Below are positions 24,745 to 35,916 of a DNA stretch of 64,000 nucleotides, piece by piece. Source of the stretch: Dipteronia dyeriana (lineage: Eukaryota > Streptophyta > Magnoliopsida > Sapindales > Sapindaceae); the NCBI GenBank assembly GCA_032871835.1, contig CM065302.1:5393094-5457093 (forward strand), written 5' to 3'. The number at the start of each line of letters is the position of its first letter. Positions within the stretch are counted from its first letter, which is position 1. The translations under genes and the position numbers were made by a program. The notes below the pieces were generated by a model, which made no database searches, was not told where the DNA came from, and saw only the letters and a list, made by a program, of their open reading frames with translations.

Positions 24745-27023
24745 ATGAGCACTAGAAAACTGATATCATCAACCTCTAAAAAGTCCATTCACTTCCACAA
24801 AATCCCACCCACAATCCTAAACTCTCTTAACTGGGCCGAGAAGAACCAAACCCAGTCATCAAACCCATCTCTAACACCAAAGAGTCCCTCCATTTTAGCA
24901 ACAAATCTCATCAAGTCATACTGTGAAAGTGGCCAGATCAATGAAGCACGTACACTGTTCGATGAAATGCCTGAAAGAGACGTGGTTGCATGGACGGCCA
25001 TGATTGCTGGGTACACGGCGTTCCATTATTATACCCATGCATGGCGCTTGTTCGTGGAGATGGCGAGAACCGCTGCAGTGGACCCAAATGAGTACACCGT
25101 GTCGACAGTGTTGAAAGCTTGTAGAAGCATGAAGTCCCTCTTGTATGGGACTTTGGTGCACGGGTTGGCTGTAAAGAGAGGCTTGGAAGGGTCCTTGTAC
25201 GTTGACAATGCGCTCATGGATATGTACGCGACGTGTTGCGATTGCATGGACAATGCATGGATGGTTTTTAAGGGTATCGAGGTGAAGAATGATGTTTCAT
25301 GGACTACTTTGATCACAGGGTACACTCACATTGGTGATGGCTATGGCGGGCTTCGAGTCTTTAGACATATGATATTGGTAAGTGTTTGATATAATTGTAG
25401 TCACATTTTTAGCATATTTTGGGTTTCTAAAGACAATGATAGATGTAGTTGAAATAAGATATTGTTGTAGATAGAGTAGAATAAAGTACAAGATATTCAT
25501 AGACAATAGCATTTATTAGGGAAGGCTCCATTGATTAAAGTTTCAATTTTTATTTTGAATCACTCATTCAATGTGAAAATAAACTTGTAATAGTTAATAA
25601 TGGGTTTCGAAAGGCGATTATATATGTAGTTGAAAAAGGATTTGTTGGATATAGAGTAGAACGAAGTAGAAGATATTCATTGACAACAGCATTTAGTAGG
25701 AAAGTATAGATTTATTAGACTAAATGTTAACTTTAGGAAATTCAAGTTTTTATGAAATGTATGCAATAGATGTAGTATGTACATAATATTGTTGTATTTT
25801 ATGACGAACAGGAGGAAGTAGAATTGAATCCATATAGCTTTTCAATTGCAGTTAGAGCTTGTGCCTCAACTGGCTGGCTTGTTTTCGGCAAGCTAATGCA
25901 TGCGGCAGTGACTAAACATGGGTTTGGATCTAACACTCCAGTAACGAACTCTATACTGGACATGTATTGCAGGTGTGGTTGTTTTTCTGAGGCAAATCAA
26001 TACTTTCATGAGATGAGTGAAAAAGATTTGATAACGTGGAACACATTGATAGCTGGATATGAAAGATCAGATTCCAGTGAGTCTCTCAATATATTTTCAC
26101 GGATGGAGTCTGCAGGATTTAGTCCAAATTCATTCACATTTTCAAGTGTTATAGCTGCCTGTGCTAATTTAGCGGTTCTGAGATGTGGACAACAGGTTCA
26201 TGGAGGAATTATTCACAAAGGCCTTGACAGAGACTTGGCATTGGCTAATTCCCTTATTGATATGTATGCCAAGTGTGGAAACATATCCGATTCTCAGAAA
26301 ATCTTTAGTGACATGTTGCACAGAGATTTGGTTACTTGGACTTCTATGATGATTGGATTTGGATCCCACGGGTATGGAAAAGAAGCCGTTGATTTGTTTG
26401 ATGAGATGGTTCGGTCAGGTATCAGACCTGATCGGATTGTGTTTATAGCGGTTCTTAGTGCTTGCAGCCATGCTGGACTTGTAGATGAAGGCTTGAGGTA
26501 CTTTGAAACAATGGTGGGCAAATATAATATCAAGCCGAATCAGGAGATATATGGTTGCGTTGTGGATTTGCTTGGCCGGGCTGGGAGAGTCAATGAGGCA
26601 TATCGATTGATACAGAGTATGCCGTTCAAGGCTGATGAGACCGTTTGGGGTGCACTGCTTGCTGCGTGTAAAGCACATAGACTTGTAGTTCTCGGAAAAT
26701 TGGCAGCTAGAAGAGTGTTGGATTTGAGGCCGAATATGATGGGCGCTTGCGTGATGTTATCGAATATTTATGCGGCTGAAGGTAAGTATAAAGAGTTCGC
26801 TAAAGTAAGGAGGATGATGAGAAGAATGGGGAACAAAAAAGATGCAGGGAAGAGTTGGATAGAGGTAAAGAACCAGGTTTATAGCTTCGTAGTTGGCGAT
26901 AAGATGGGCTCTTATACAGAGCATGTCTATGTAGTCTTAGATTTATTGAATGGGAATATGAAGGAAGCTGGCTATGTGCCTGATTTAGATTGCTTAGAAC
27001 ACTATCCGGAAGGCGGAAGTTGA
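24745..27023 (+). CDS. PGN: Pentatricopeptide-repeat protein, PGN-like (PLS class, E type)
   Basis: Two exons, 24745-25377 and 25812-27023, joined in phase 0 across a 434-bp GT...AG intron, give 614 residues. PLS-class PPR motifs run from about residue 50 (ILATNLIKSYCESGQINEAR) to about 500, with repeated signatures such as LFDEMPERDVVAWTAMIAGY, NSILDMYCRCGCFSEA, NSLIDMYAKCGNISDS and CVVDLLGRAGRVNEAY. An E-type tail follows (SWIEVKNQVYSFVVGDKM) and no DYW domain. PLS-class PPR proteins bind organellar RNA, mostly in C-to-U editing. Wording and length closely resemble what I recall of Arabidopsis PGN (At1g56570), a mitochondrial PPR protein with a role in stress and germination responses. The start is ATG 24745; an upstream TTG in frame is not used. 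The N-terminus is Ser/Lys-rich, fitting a mitochondrial presequence. The invertase gene lies directly upstream. Confidence 0.9.
25421..25704 (+). repeat. Direct repeat of about 105 bp in the PGN-like intron
   Basis: 25421-25525 and 25602-25704 are diverged direct copies. Both start GGGTTTC, contain GATGTAGTTGAAA- or TATGTAGTTGAAA-like text, then ATAGAGTAGAA...AAGTA..AGATATTCAT and end CAGCATTTA-type sequence. The duplication explains much of the intron length. Confidence 0.75.
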
Positions 27024-28281
27024 AAAGCAAAAGCCGAAAGAAGAGAAATTCTTAACTGAAATCATCCACAGTTACTGAAATTTTGATCCTTAAGCCGGCT
27101 GGCTTACATGGAGATTACTTATGGGTTGAGGGGCAAACGTTTTTGAGAAGAGGTTTGGATTCTTCCATTTTTATGATGCTTGGTGAAGAAGAATACATCT
27201 AACTATATTGGCAAAGGCCAATAGGGCATATTTTTAGGTTCAAGACATTCTTTCTGATTTCATTGTTGTCTTTGTATTTCGATGATATATATATTTATTT
27301 GTAGCATTCTGCTATGGCAATAGAAATATTACCGCTTAGGTGTTTACCTCGGATTTTTTTTCAAGAATATATGCTGTAACAGGAGATTCATCTTGTACCA
27401 TGGTGCAGAATAAATTTATACAATTTCAGATGTTCTTACCAACTTCTCATTTTTTTGGCATTGAAGAATATGTAAGATGCCATGAAGAGACTCAATATCA
27501 TATAAATTCATTGCGAGTTTCTTTTGTCATTATAAAAATTCAGGGTTTATTGTTACAAACACTGCAAAAGATCGGACTTCACAGTTATAATCACAGATTG
27601 AAAACCAATCTCTGCTGGAAAAATATCCCAACTATTAAAACTCTCACTGGGTTAAATCAGCAATGAAAGTTGCTCCTCTCCGAAAATCTTTGGGTGAACC
27701 TGCAATGCACCAGTAGTATTAGCAATGGTGTGCAAGGTACGACATTAGGATGCTATGAATATGCGAGACAGTTCAAAATCTTAGCTCCAAGATGTAATTG
27801 TATAAACGAATTTGTAAAATATGCTCATGAGAATACTGTGACCGATTAACAGACAAATACCAAAACTTATTGCTCTTGGCAATACTCATAAGCTTTCAGA
27901 ACGTTGAGATTTCTTAGCTTGCAAGTGTTATTGGTATTCTCTGAAGCAGCAGCTACCGCCCCCTTTGTTGCAGCATCCTTCCGTGCCTTGATACAGTCCT
28001 GATAATGGAACCTAGCGGCCATGATTTGCCCGTGGATCCAACACTTGTGTTTCCCTGACATACCTCATCGAAGCAACAGAAGCTTCATCACCCCTCTCAA
28101 ACAGTTGCCCCAAATCCTTAGCACTGCCTGCCTTCTCTTCCCAGATTAAGTGGCTGCATAAATCATTACTGAGCTAGCTACTTGCTGCCCACTGTAAAGC
28201 TTTGAACTAGACAAGCTCTTAAGGTGCAATCTTATAAACAGATTAAATGTTAAAATCACTTGGCCTGGATATGATAATCTA
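27024..28281. other. Convergent 3' regions of the two PPR genes
   Basis: The plus-strand PGN-like gene and the minus-strand DYW gene end toward each other here. Short frames exist on both strands (for example a 64-codon minus frame at 27867-28061), but none has a family I recognise or a supported start, so I call no gene. Probable 3' UTRs fill part of it. Confidence 0.4.
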
Positions 28282-30678
28282 CTACCAATAATCCATGCAC
28301 GAACAAGAACCCTGCTTAAAATAGTGAAAACGATGCCGATCCCTCACCACAATTTCACGATCAAAAGCTCTGGAAATGAATTTTGCTGCAGTGTGACAAT
28401 CGTTACATATCCGGAGATTCTTCATTATCCGTATCGGTGTTGGTGGGCTTATGGTGATCAGTCCAAAGGCAATTGCAAGTTTCTCACTATGTCTAAATAG
28501 AGTAGTTTCCTTCTCTTCATCAGAGATGTCTAGTAAAACCTCTTGTGTCTCCGGTGCATAACCTTCGATTTTCAAATTCTTGGCCATTTCATCTAGCATA
28601 TCCTCAATCTCATTTATCTGTGGGTGTGCTGTATCCCCTGCAAGGAATTCATGAACTGTTCCATTCGCTTCAATCATGCTACAGCCAGGGATCTTCACCA
28701 CGCCACGTTGCTGCATCGTTCCCCTGATCTCATGAACATCTCCCCAATTACCTTTCGAAGCATGTATATTGGACAGTATTACATGGAACCCGTCATGTTC
28801 AGGCTGAAGCTCAACAAGTTTTCTTCCTATCCTCTCACCCATTTCATTGTCACCGTGTTTCTTACAAGCCCCAAGCAAAGCACCCCAAGTAGAAACATCG
28901 GGGGATATAGGCATAGTCTCAATAAGTTTCTCGGCTTCTTTGAGCATACCAGCGCGCCCTAGGAGATCAACCATACATCCATAGTGCTTAATATTGGGTT
29001 CTATTCTGTATTCCTGAATCATGGAATTAAAGTAGCGGTAACCTTCATCTACTAAACCCATATGCCGACAAGCCCCAAGAACACCGATAAAAGTTATCTC
29101 ATTAGGCACTACACCTCGTTTCTTCATCTCGATAAACATGTCAAGTGACTTGTCCACCAACCCATTCATTGCATAGCCAAGAATGAGAGCATTCCAAGTA
29201 GAAACTCCTATTTCCTCCATCCCGTGAAAAACATTTAGTGCATTTTCAACACACCCTAGTTTCATATACATATCTATAAGGGTTGTACCTAGAATGGCAT
29301 TAATCTTTAGGTCATTCTTCCTTATATAGGTATGAATCCACTTGCCTTGGTCTAGGGCGGCCAAGCGGGTGCAAGCTGAGATAATACTCACTAAAATGGT
29401 CTGATCAGGCATGATGTCTTCAAGCTGCATCTCCTGGAACAATTCCAAGGTCTCGGAAAATTGATCATGTTGAGCATAGCCTGATATCATTGCACCCCAC
29501 GACACAACATCCTTCTCGGTCATGTTATCAAATAAAGCCTTGGCCTTTTCAATTGAGCCGCATTTCAGGTATGCAGTTATCATAGAATTCCAAGATACCA
29601 AATCCAAGTTATAACTTGCACGGAATAGTTTCTCCGCTGATACTATTTCCTCACAACTTGAGTACATGTGAATCAATGCATTTTGAAGATTGACATAATA
29701 TTCAACACCAATCTTCACAACTAAACTGTGAATCAATTTCCCTATCACGACATCCGTTAAACGTGCACAAGCAGTAAGCACACTGACCACCACAACCTCA
29801 TCCACCATAACTCCATGATCATTCATTCTCTTAAATGTAGCCAAAGCCTCTTCATACATCTCATGCTGCTCATAACAAGAAATCAAAGCACTCCACGAAA
29901 CCAAATCTTTTTTAGGCATTTCACGAAACAACCTACAAGCATCATTCACATTACCAGTCCTACCAAACAACACGATCATCGAATTCGAAGCAATTACATT
30001 CCTTTCCGGCATCGTATCAAAAATATACCTCGCCTCCTCCACATTTCCCGCATTAACATAACCCGCCAAGATCGAATTCCACGAAACCGAATCCAGCGAA
30101 GGACTTTCGTCGAACAACTTACGCGCATCACTCAAAGTCCCACAGACAGCATACATATTTATCAATGTGTTATTCACATACACATCAAAATCAAAACCCA
30201 CTTTAAACACATGACCATGTACCATTTTCCCTTCAAAAACAGACAAACGCAACGCACTAGCTTGAACTAGAAGTGGGTATGTATAATTATCAACACCCAT
30301 ATTGTTGTTCAACATGAGTTTGTACAAACACATGACCTTTTCAGGACAGTTTCTCTGAATATAAGCTCTCATCATGGTGTTAAAAATGAACGCATTTGGG
30401 TTCTCAATGTGAGTAAAGATTCTACAACAGTAGTTGATGTCAACAAAGGGCAGTGAGTCAGTAGAAAACTTTAGAAGCCTGCTTGCAGCAAAGGTGTCTG
30501 TGATAAAGCCTGTGAGAATCATTTGGGAGAGTATTTGAGTGAATTGTTTGAAATTTTGACATTTCTGTAAGTAATCCACTAAGATTGAGAGGTTTATGGT
30601 TGGTTTGAAGATGGGTTTTGGATTAAAAGATGACTTGATGGAGGTAGAGAGATGGGTCAGTATTGTAGCCAAAGTCAT
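28282..30678 (-). CDS. Pentatricopeptide-repeat protein, DYW class
   Basis: Single intronless frame of 798 residues from ATG 30678; the TTG nine bases upstream is not a credible start. PLS-type PPR motifs cover about residues 60-600, with signatures such as NTLINMYAVCGTLSDARKLF, NVIASNSMIVLFGRTGNVND, VVSWGAMISGYAQHDQFSET and CMVDLLGRAGMLKEAEKLIE. E/E+ motifs follow (SMIEANGTVHEFLAGDTAHP), then a complete C-terminal DYW domain: the HSE zinc site at residues 730-732, CNDCH at 758-762 and the terminal CSCMDYW. DYW domains are cytidine deaminase-like, and these proteins edit specific C to U sites in chloroplast or mitochondrial transcripts. All zinc-binding residues are present, so editing activity is plausible. 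The target RNA and organelle cannot be told from sequence. It is convergent with the PGN-like gene and divergent from the agenet gene. Confidence 0.93.
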   Translation of the reverse strand: MTLATILTHLSTSIKSSFNPKPIFKPTINLSILVDYLQKCQNFKQFTQILSQMILTGFITDTFAASRLLKFSTDSLPFVDINYCCRIFTHIENPNAFIFNTMMRAYIQRNCPEKVMCLYKLMLNNNMGVDNYTYPLLVQASALRLSVFEGKMVHGHVFKVGFDFDVYVNNTLINMYAVCGTLSDARKLFDESPSLDSVSWNSILAGYVNAGNVEEARYIFDTMPERNVIASNSMIVLFGRTGNVNDACRLFREMPKKDLVSWSALISCYEQHEMYEEALATFKRMNDHGVMVDEVVVVSVLTACARLTDVVIGKLIHSLVVKIGVEYYVNLQNALIHMYSSCEEIVSAEKLFRASYNLDLVSWNSMITAYLKCGSIEKAKALFDNMTEKDVVSWGAMISGYAQHDQFSETLELFQEMQLEDIMPDQTILVSIISACTRLAALDQGKWIHTYIRKNDLKINAILGTTLIDMYMKLGCVENALNVFHGMEEIGVSTWNALILGYAMNGLVDKSLDMFIEMKKRGVVPNEITFIGVLGACRHMGLVDEGYRYFNSMIQEYRIEPNIKHYGCMVDLLGRAGMLKEAEKLIETMPISPDVSTWGALLGACKKHGDNEMGERIGRKLVELQPEHDGFHVILSNIHASKGNWGDVHEIRGTMQQRGVVKIPGCSMIEANGTVHEFLAGDTAHPQINEIEDMLDEMAKNLKIEGYAPETQEVLLDISDEEKETTLFRHSEKLAIAFGLITISPPTPIRIMKNLRICNDCHTAAKFISRAFDREIVVRDRHRFHYFKQGSCSCMDYW

Positions 30679-31509
30679 AGAGCACAAACAACAACAATTC
30701 TTGTTTTGAAAGCAGAGGTTTTAAACTTAAAACTTGAAAGCCAACTTCAACGTTTGAGCATGTCAAAATGGGTAAAGAAAAGAGGTTATGGTAATTAATT
30801 GCTAATTAATGGTTTAAGAATATTTTCTTTAGCTAAATAGCTTTTTTTTTAATATTATAATTAATTTGGTTTTTTTAGAAGAATGTGGGAACAGAAGGTG
30901 TGAGGGACATATTATCAAACTAATATCATCGTTTTAACAAAAGCTTTTATTAGTCGGAAAAATACAAATAGAATGAGACCGATCACTTTATTCATTGTCA
31001 ATGATTTCAACACTTTAATCAAAATATCCCTATATTTTCCGTATACGAAAGTAATCAATATAAAACATTTCCTAAATATTGCATCATGAATATTTTGTGT
31101 ATATAATGATATTATTGATATTTCTACTAAATTTCCAAAAATCGGAACTCTCATTATTTGTACCGAAACTGATATTTACATTAAATACTCTTTCGATAAT
31201 TATCAATTAAATAACTGATTAAAGAGAAATGATTCATATTACGATGAACATTTATTGATTATTTGAATTATTCATATCAAATAACTTGATTTGAGCGGCG
31301 TTTAATGTATATACTACCCTCTCGTCTTAAACCACATGGCTTATATGTGATTGATGCAGAGAAGCATTTCTCACTAAAGCATTTCTCCTACATACACACC
31401 ACAAACTCACAAAGACCATTTCACTTCCATTGCAAGAAACCAAAACTCTTCGTGATCCCGCCAAAACCAAACCCTAACCCACAACCAAAAACTCTCAAAA
31501 ACTCCAGAA
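30679..31509. other. Divergent intergenic region (DYW PPR gene / agenet gene)
   Basis: About 0.8 kb shared upstream region. AT-rich in the middle; the last 200 bp before 31510 are C/A-rich, as in a 5' leader, with a weak TATA-like ATGTATATAC at about 31303-31313. No gene or repeat found. Confidence 0.4.
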
Positions 31510-33847
31510 ATGTCTTCCAATTCCAAGTCCAAACCCAGAGGCCAGAGCTCACCCACTCCCTTCAAGCCCGGAACCCACATCGAGATCTCATCAGACGACG
31601 CCGGATTTCGTGGGTCATGGTACTTGGGCAAGGTCGTCCGTCGTGTGTCGTCGAAGGATCCGACGAAGTTCTGGGTCGAATACTCCAACTTGTTCTCCGA
31701 CGAAGCCGGGAATGACCCGTTGCAGGAGATTTTAAATGCTAATCAGCTCCGACCCCGTGCTCCGAGAGAGAAGGAGAGAGAGTTCAAGTTTGGGGAAGAA
31801 GTGGACGCTTTTTACAATGATGGGTGGTGGGAGGGGACGATAACGGAAGTCAAAAATGAAGGGAAATTTTCGGTGTATTTTAGGAGTTCCAAGGAGCAGA
31901 TTGAGTTTGGCAAGGAGAATCTGAGGTTGCATAGAGAGTGGATTTGTGGGGAATGGAAACCTCCGTTGGAAGTTGAAGAAGAAGAAGACAATGAGGTCTG
32001 TTGATACTTTGTTTGTATGGTTAGGTTTTTTTTTTTTTTTTGTTTTTGTTTTTGTTGGGTTTGCAATTGATTTGATTTTGTATTGTTGATTGAGTTTTGA
32101 ATCTGGGAAATTACTAGTTAGTTTAGCTGATAAGGTATCTTTGTTGTAAAGGCTTCGATTCGGTTTGTGCTGGATTTGATTTTTTTTATTGTAGATTGAC
32201 TGTTAGGAAAGTAGTGGTGCTGTATTTGTCGTTTAACATGAGGTATTGGATTCGAATCTGCTCACACCATGGTGGAGTGGCTTTGTTTGGTTTGTGTTGG
32301 ATTTGATTTTGTATGGTACATCGAAATTTGACTCTAGGAAAGTACCTGTTAGTTTGGCCAGTAATGTCTCTTTTTGTTAAACAAGAGAATGGGAGATCTT
32401 AGATTCTTAGGTTCAAGTCCCGGTCACACCAGGGTAGAGGATTGGTTCATGTTTATTGTAATAAAAGAATTGGGAAACTAAATTGGCAATTTCTTAGAGT
32501 GGATGATAACATGTTATATGTGGTATCGCATGTTTACTGATTGATATAGTCATATCGATATGAAGTGAAATAATCAAAATCACTAAACTAATGGTGAGTT
32601 TATATGATAATGTGCCATGGGTGCTTTTGTGATAGTGATGTATCTTGATTGTTTGGGAATGATAGTTTGATTGAATTCATTGAACTAGGATGTGTTAGTA
32701 TATATGATTATTAAGCTTGAGAGTTAATTTTCGCTGCTATTGGCAACTGCCATTGGATGCATAGCTTGTTGAAACAGAGGAATTTTGCATTTTCGTGGAC
32801 TTTTGGTAGAATAATTGTCATTATTTTTGTTAAGGTATATCTAGGTCTAAATGCATGGCGTAAACAATTCTTAAAAAACGTGTTTGATTCTTATTGATCA
32901 CATGCCATGCTGTTTTGCGTAATTTCTTTTTCCCTGTAGTGGGTTGTGTTTCTGGGTGTCTTGAATCTTGATTAGTTATTGTGCTAAACTTTTCTGAGTC
33001 TTGAATTGCAGAAAGTGTCAACTAAAACTAAAACTGAAGAGATGTCTGATAAAGGTGCGGGTGAGAAGATGCTTGGCAAGAGGAAAGAGCCTGATGAAGC
33101 TAAACCTGAAGTGAAATTTAGCAAGGGGACAGTGGTTGAGGTTAGCAGTGATGAAGATGGTTTTAAAGGTGCTTGGTTTGCTGCAAAAATTATCGAACCT
33201 GCAGGGGAGGACAAGTATCTAATTGAGTATGAGAGTTTGAGAACAGACGATGATAAAGAGTTTTTGAGAGAAGTGATTGATACGCTGCACATAAGACCTC
33301 CTCCGCCAGAAACTGTGATGGTTGATAGTTTCAATAGGCTTGATGAAGTTGATGCAGCGTATAATGATTGTTGGTGGGTGGGTGTGGTTTCTAAGGTTCT
33401 GAGCAATTCTAGGTACATAGTCTACTTTAGGGAGAGCAATGAGGAATTACAGTTTGAGCACTCTGACTTAAGGCTTCATCAGGACTGGATCAATGGAAAA
33501 TGGATAGCAGCTTCTCGGGTATGGTTGTTATATAATTTTTATTAGTTTTCTTGATTTTGATTATATATTTTGGTGCTATATAGGCCTACAGGGTTTGTTT
33601 GGTAACTTGAAAAACCTGGACGGACCCTCCATGTGCAAGGTTTTTTAATTCTTTGTAAAGTACTGAAGTCAATTGTTTGGTAACTCATACATTTATAGGG
33701 CATTACCAAACTGATGATAGTAAAGTGATATATCAACAATTTTCTAAATTTAGGAGAATAATTTAAAGTACTATGCTAATATTTTCAGCTAAAGTTTAGA
33801 TATGTTAAATTCTGTGATTCCGCGAACCTTTATATTGTCAAGTCAAG

Positions 33848-33886
<39 letters not shown>

Positions 33887-34137
33887 TAGAAAGAGGCACG
33901 TGTAAAGCAGGAAAGGTGTTATACTTTGTGATTAAATACATGTCGGACAATAGTGTTTAACTTATTCATACCTTGCAATCAACAAGTTAAGTGTATTTCA
34001 TGACGCTGCTTGTAACAACACACCATTCTTTTTCTTCCAAGGTTCATATTTTGACTATGGGTGCTAATACGTCGTGATAAAATAAATTTCTTATGGATGT
34101 CTATTTGTGATCGTTTTTCCAGGGTTTCAAGTCTTAA
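31510..34137 (+). CDS. Agenet (plant Tudor-like) domain protein, two tandem pairs
   Basis: Three exons: 31510-31995, 33012-33518 and a 15-nt last coding exon 34123-34137 (codons for GFKS and stop), all GT...AG, giving 335 residues. Two agenet pairs are visible: about residues 18-85 (PFKPGTHIEISSDDAGFRGS) and 90-155 (FGEEVDAFYNDGWWEGTITE), then about 193-262 (FSKGTVVEVSSDEDGFKGAW) and 270-330 (DEVDAAYNDCWWVGVVSKVL). Each pair ends in the common pattern LRLH..W..G.W. A charged linker joins the pairs. Tandem agenet cassettes read methylated histone tails; Arabidopsis AGDP1 (At1g09320) binds H3K9me2, but as I recall it has six agenet domains, so this four-domain protein is shorter. Nuclear location is inferred. 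The neighbouring DUF538 and ICP55 genes match the Arabidopsis neighbourhood of AGDP1. Confidence 0.88.
32050..32460 (+). repeat. Degenerate tandem repeat in agenet-gene intron 1
   Basis: At least three diverged units each carry GGATTTGATTTT or similar, a short spacer, then GACTSTAGGAAAGTA-like text and AGTTTRGC (for example about 32069, 32165 and 32300). Units are roughly 115-130 bp. No coding content. Confidence 0.5.
33850..33882. repeat. (TA)n microsatellite in agenet-gene intron 2
   Basis: About 16 TA units inside the intron before the 15-nt terminal exon. Confidence 0.9.
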
Positions 34138-35916
34138 CTGGTGGAGAGAAAGAGAGAGAGGGAGTCACATTCAGTTTGAAGATCTTAGCTATGGTTGTAG
34201 TAGAAAGCTAATATATCGCTGCATTGCTGCCTCTTAACGGTTTGCAAATCCGGTGGTGATCGTTGCATCCTACTTTTGTGATTACTCTGGATGCGATTAA
34301 ATTTCTCCAAAGCATTCCTTTAACTCATCTGCGCATATAATGTAAATCGTAGTGTCGCTAGAAAGGTCATAGAATTTTATAATATCGTAGTCTGTTGAAT
34401 TGCTTGGATCAACTTACTTTCCTGCATTTCTGCATATCAGAATGCCATCTCTATAACTTCTACATTTTTCAACCGTATCTTTCATATATTACCGGATTAA
34501 ATGAAGTATTAGACTTGATTTAGCTTTGAAATTTTGAAGGATTGAGTGGTGTATGTCTCGAGTGATCTCATTTGAACTGTTCAATTAAAAGTCGTCATAA
34601 AGTAGTTTTTAAAAATACATTTTGTTCATTTAATTATATCTAAAAAAAATTGACTGCATATCGTGTGTTGCTTGGGTAGGTACACGGATGATATTGCGTG
34701 ATCGATCCAATCAAAATTTCCTCATTGAATATGCAATTTCTTGTAGCTTCAAATCTGTAATGCTTTGATAGTCATATTATAAATTCAATATAAAAAAAAA
34801 GGTAGGTAGCAGGTTTCAAATTACAGGTAGATTGATTGAAATGTCGGTTGTGCATTGCCTGTACAATGTTTCTGTACTCATGTTTAGTTTCCAAAGGAGA
34901 CGGTAAAACTATAACCTATTTATTTAAATTATATTATATTTATATAATTTAAATGAATAGATTAGAGTGTTAAATATGATTCGGGTTTAAATTTAGATAA
35001 AGTTTTATTACTCAAAGTTTAAAGGGATTGCACCGTGAGGCAATGAATTGTTTAAAGTTTACAGAGATTGGGAGGTAATCAGTTGAAATCTCTTAAAAGT
35101 CACCTATTTAGAATTTGAGTGAATTTGGGAGAGATATTTTGGGTTCAAAAGGACTATTGATAGGACTATGTATATATATATATATCAATGGCCCATCAAT
35201 GTAGGAAACATTTAATTTCTTGCCCCTTGATTTTGGGTGGGACAAAAAGATTATGTTGAAATTGTGGGACACAAATTTGTTAGACCAAGTGGTGCATTTT
35301 AGGGCCATTTTGCAAATGAAGCAACAATCACTTTAAATTGCTGTCAAATTGTCAATAGTTGAAATTTGAAACCAAATAGCCCCCTTATTTTAATGCCTTA
35401 AAAGAAAAGAAATATATATATATTTCATCAAAAGAAGAGGACAACTCAAAGATGATGTTGTTATTCTCTTGCCGTGTCGTTCTCTCTAAATTCTGAATTT
35501 ATTAAAATATTAAAAAAAAAAAAACCAATTATCTACTCCAAAATATAATCCCAAAGTGCTTGAATTTGTGTACTTTACTAGAAACAAAGCCAATATTCTA
35601 GTATATCTTTTACTGTATGATTATTATTTTTTGGTTTTCTATTACTTTTTTTTGTGCAAGTCTCAAACACAGATCTATCAACCACCGTTCGTCCATTCCT
35701 TCATCATATAAAATCTTACTTATAAATTTGACCAAGTAGTTGCAAACAAAGAGTTACAAAGACTCATTGAGATATCACATCAAGAAAATATAAATCATCA
35801 CATGATCACAACTCGTTCTAATTAAACTTAATTTTTTTTTTATTATCACTAAAAAAACACAACAAAGGCAAAAGAGAGGATCCAGTTCCAGTAAACATAG
35901 AATTCTTCTGCAACCA
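34138..35916. other. Convergent 3' regions and intergenic DNA (agenet / DUF538)
   Basis: About 1.8 kb between two convergent genes. A GA-rich run (34145-34163) follows the agenet stop. The remainder is AT-rich with several short TA runs (35165-35183, 35411-35423) and poly(A) tracts. No reading frame or repeat family recognised. Confidence 0.4.

Noticed and set aside
27340..27666. Plus-strand frame of about 108 codons downstream of the PGN-like gene
   Set aside because: Starts at a non-ATG codon, has ordinary AT-rich composition and no recognisable protein pattern.
27867..28061. Minus-strand frame of 64 codons with several Cys and basic residues
   Set aside because: No family resemblance, no supported promoter or neighbouring exon; lies in the probable 3' UTR zone between two convergent PPR genes.
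28545..30270. Plus-strand frames opposite the DYW PPR gene
   Set aside because: Shadows of the intact 798-residue minus-strand coding region.
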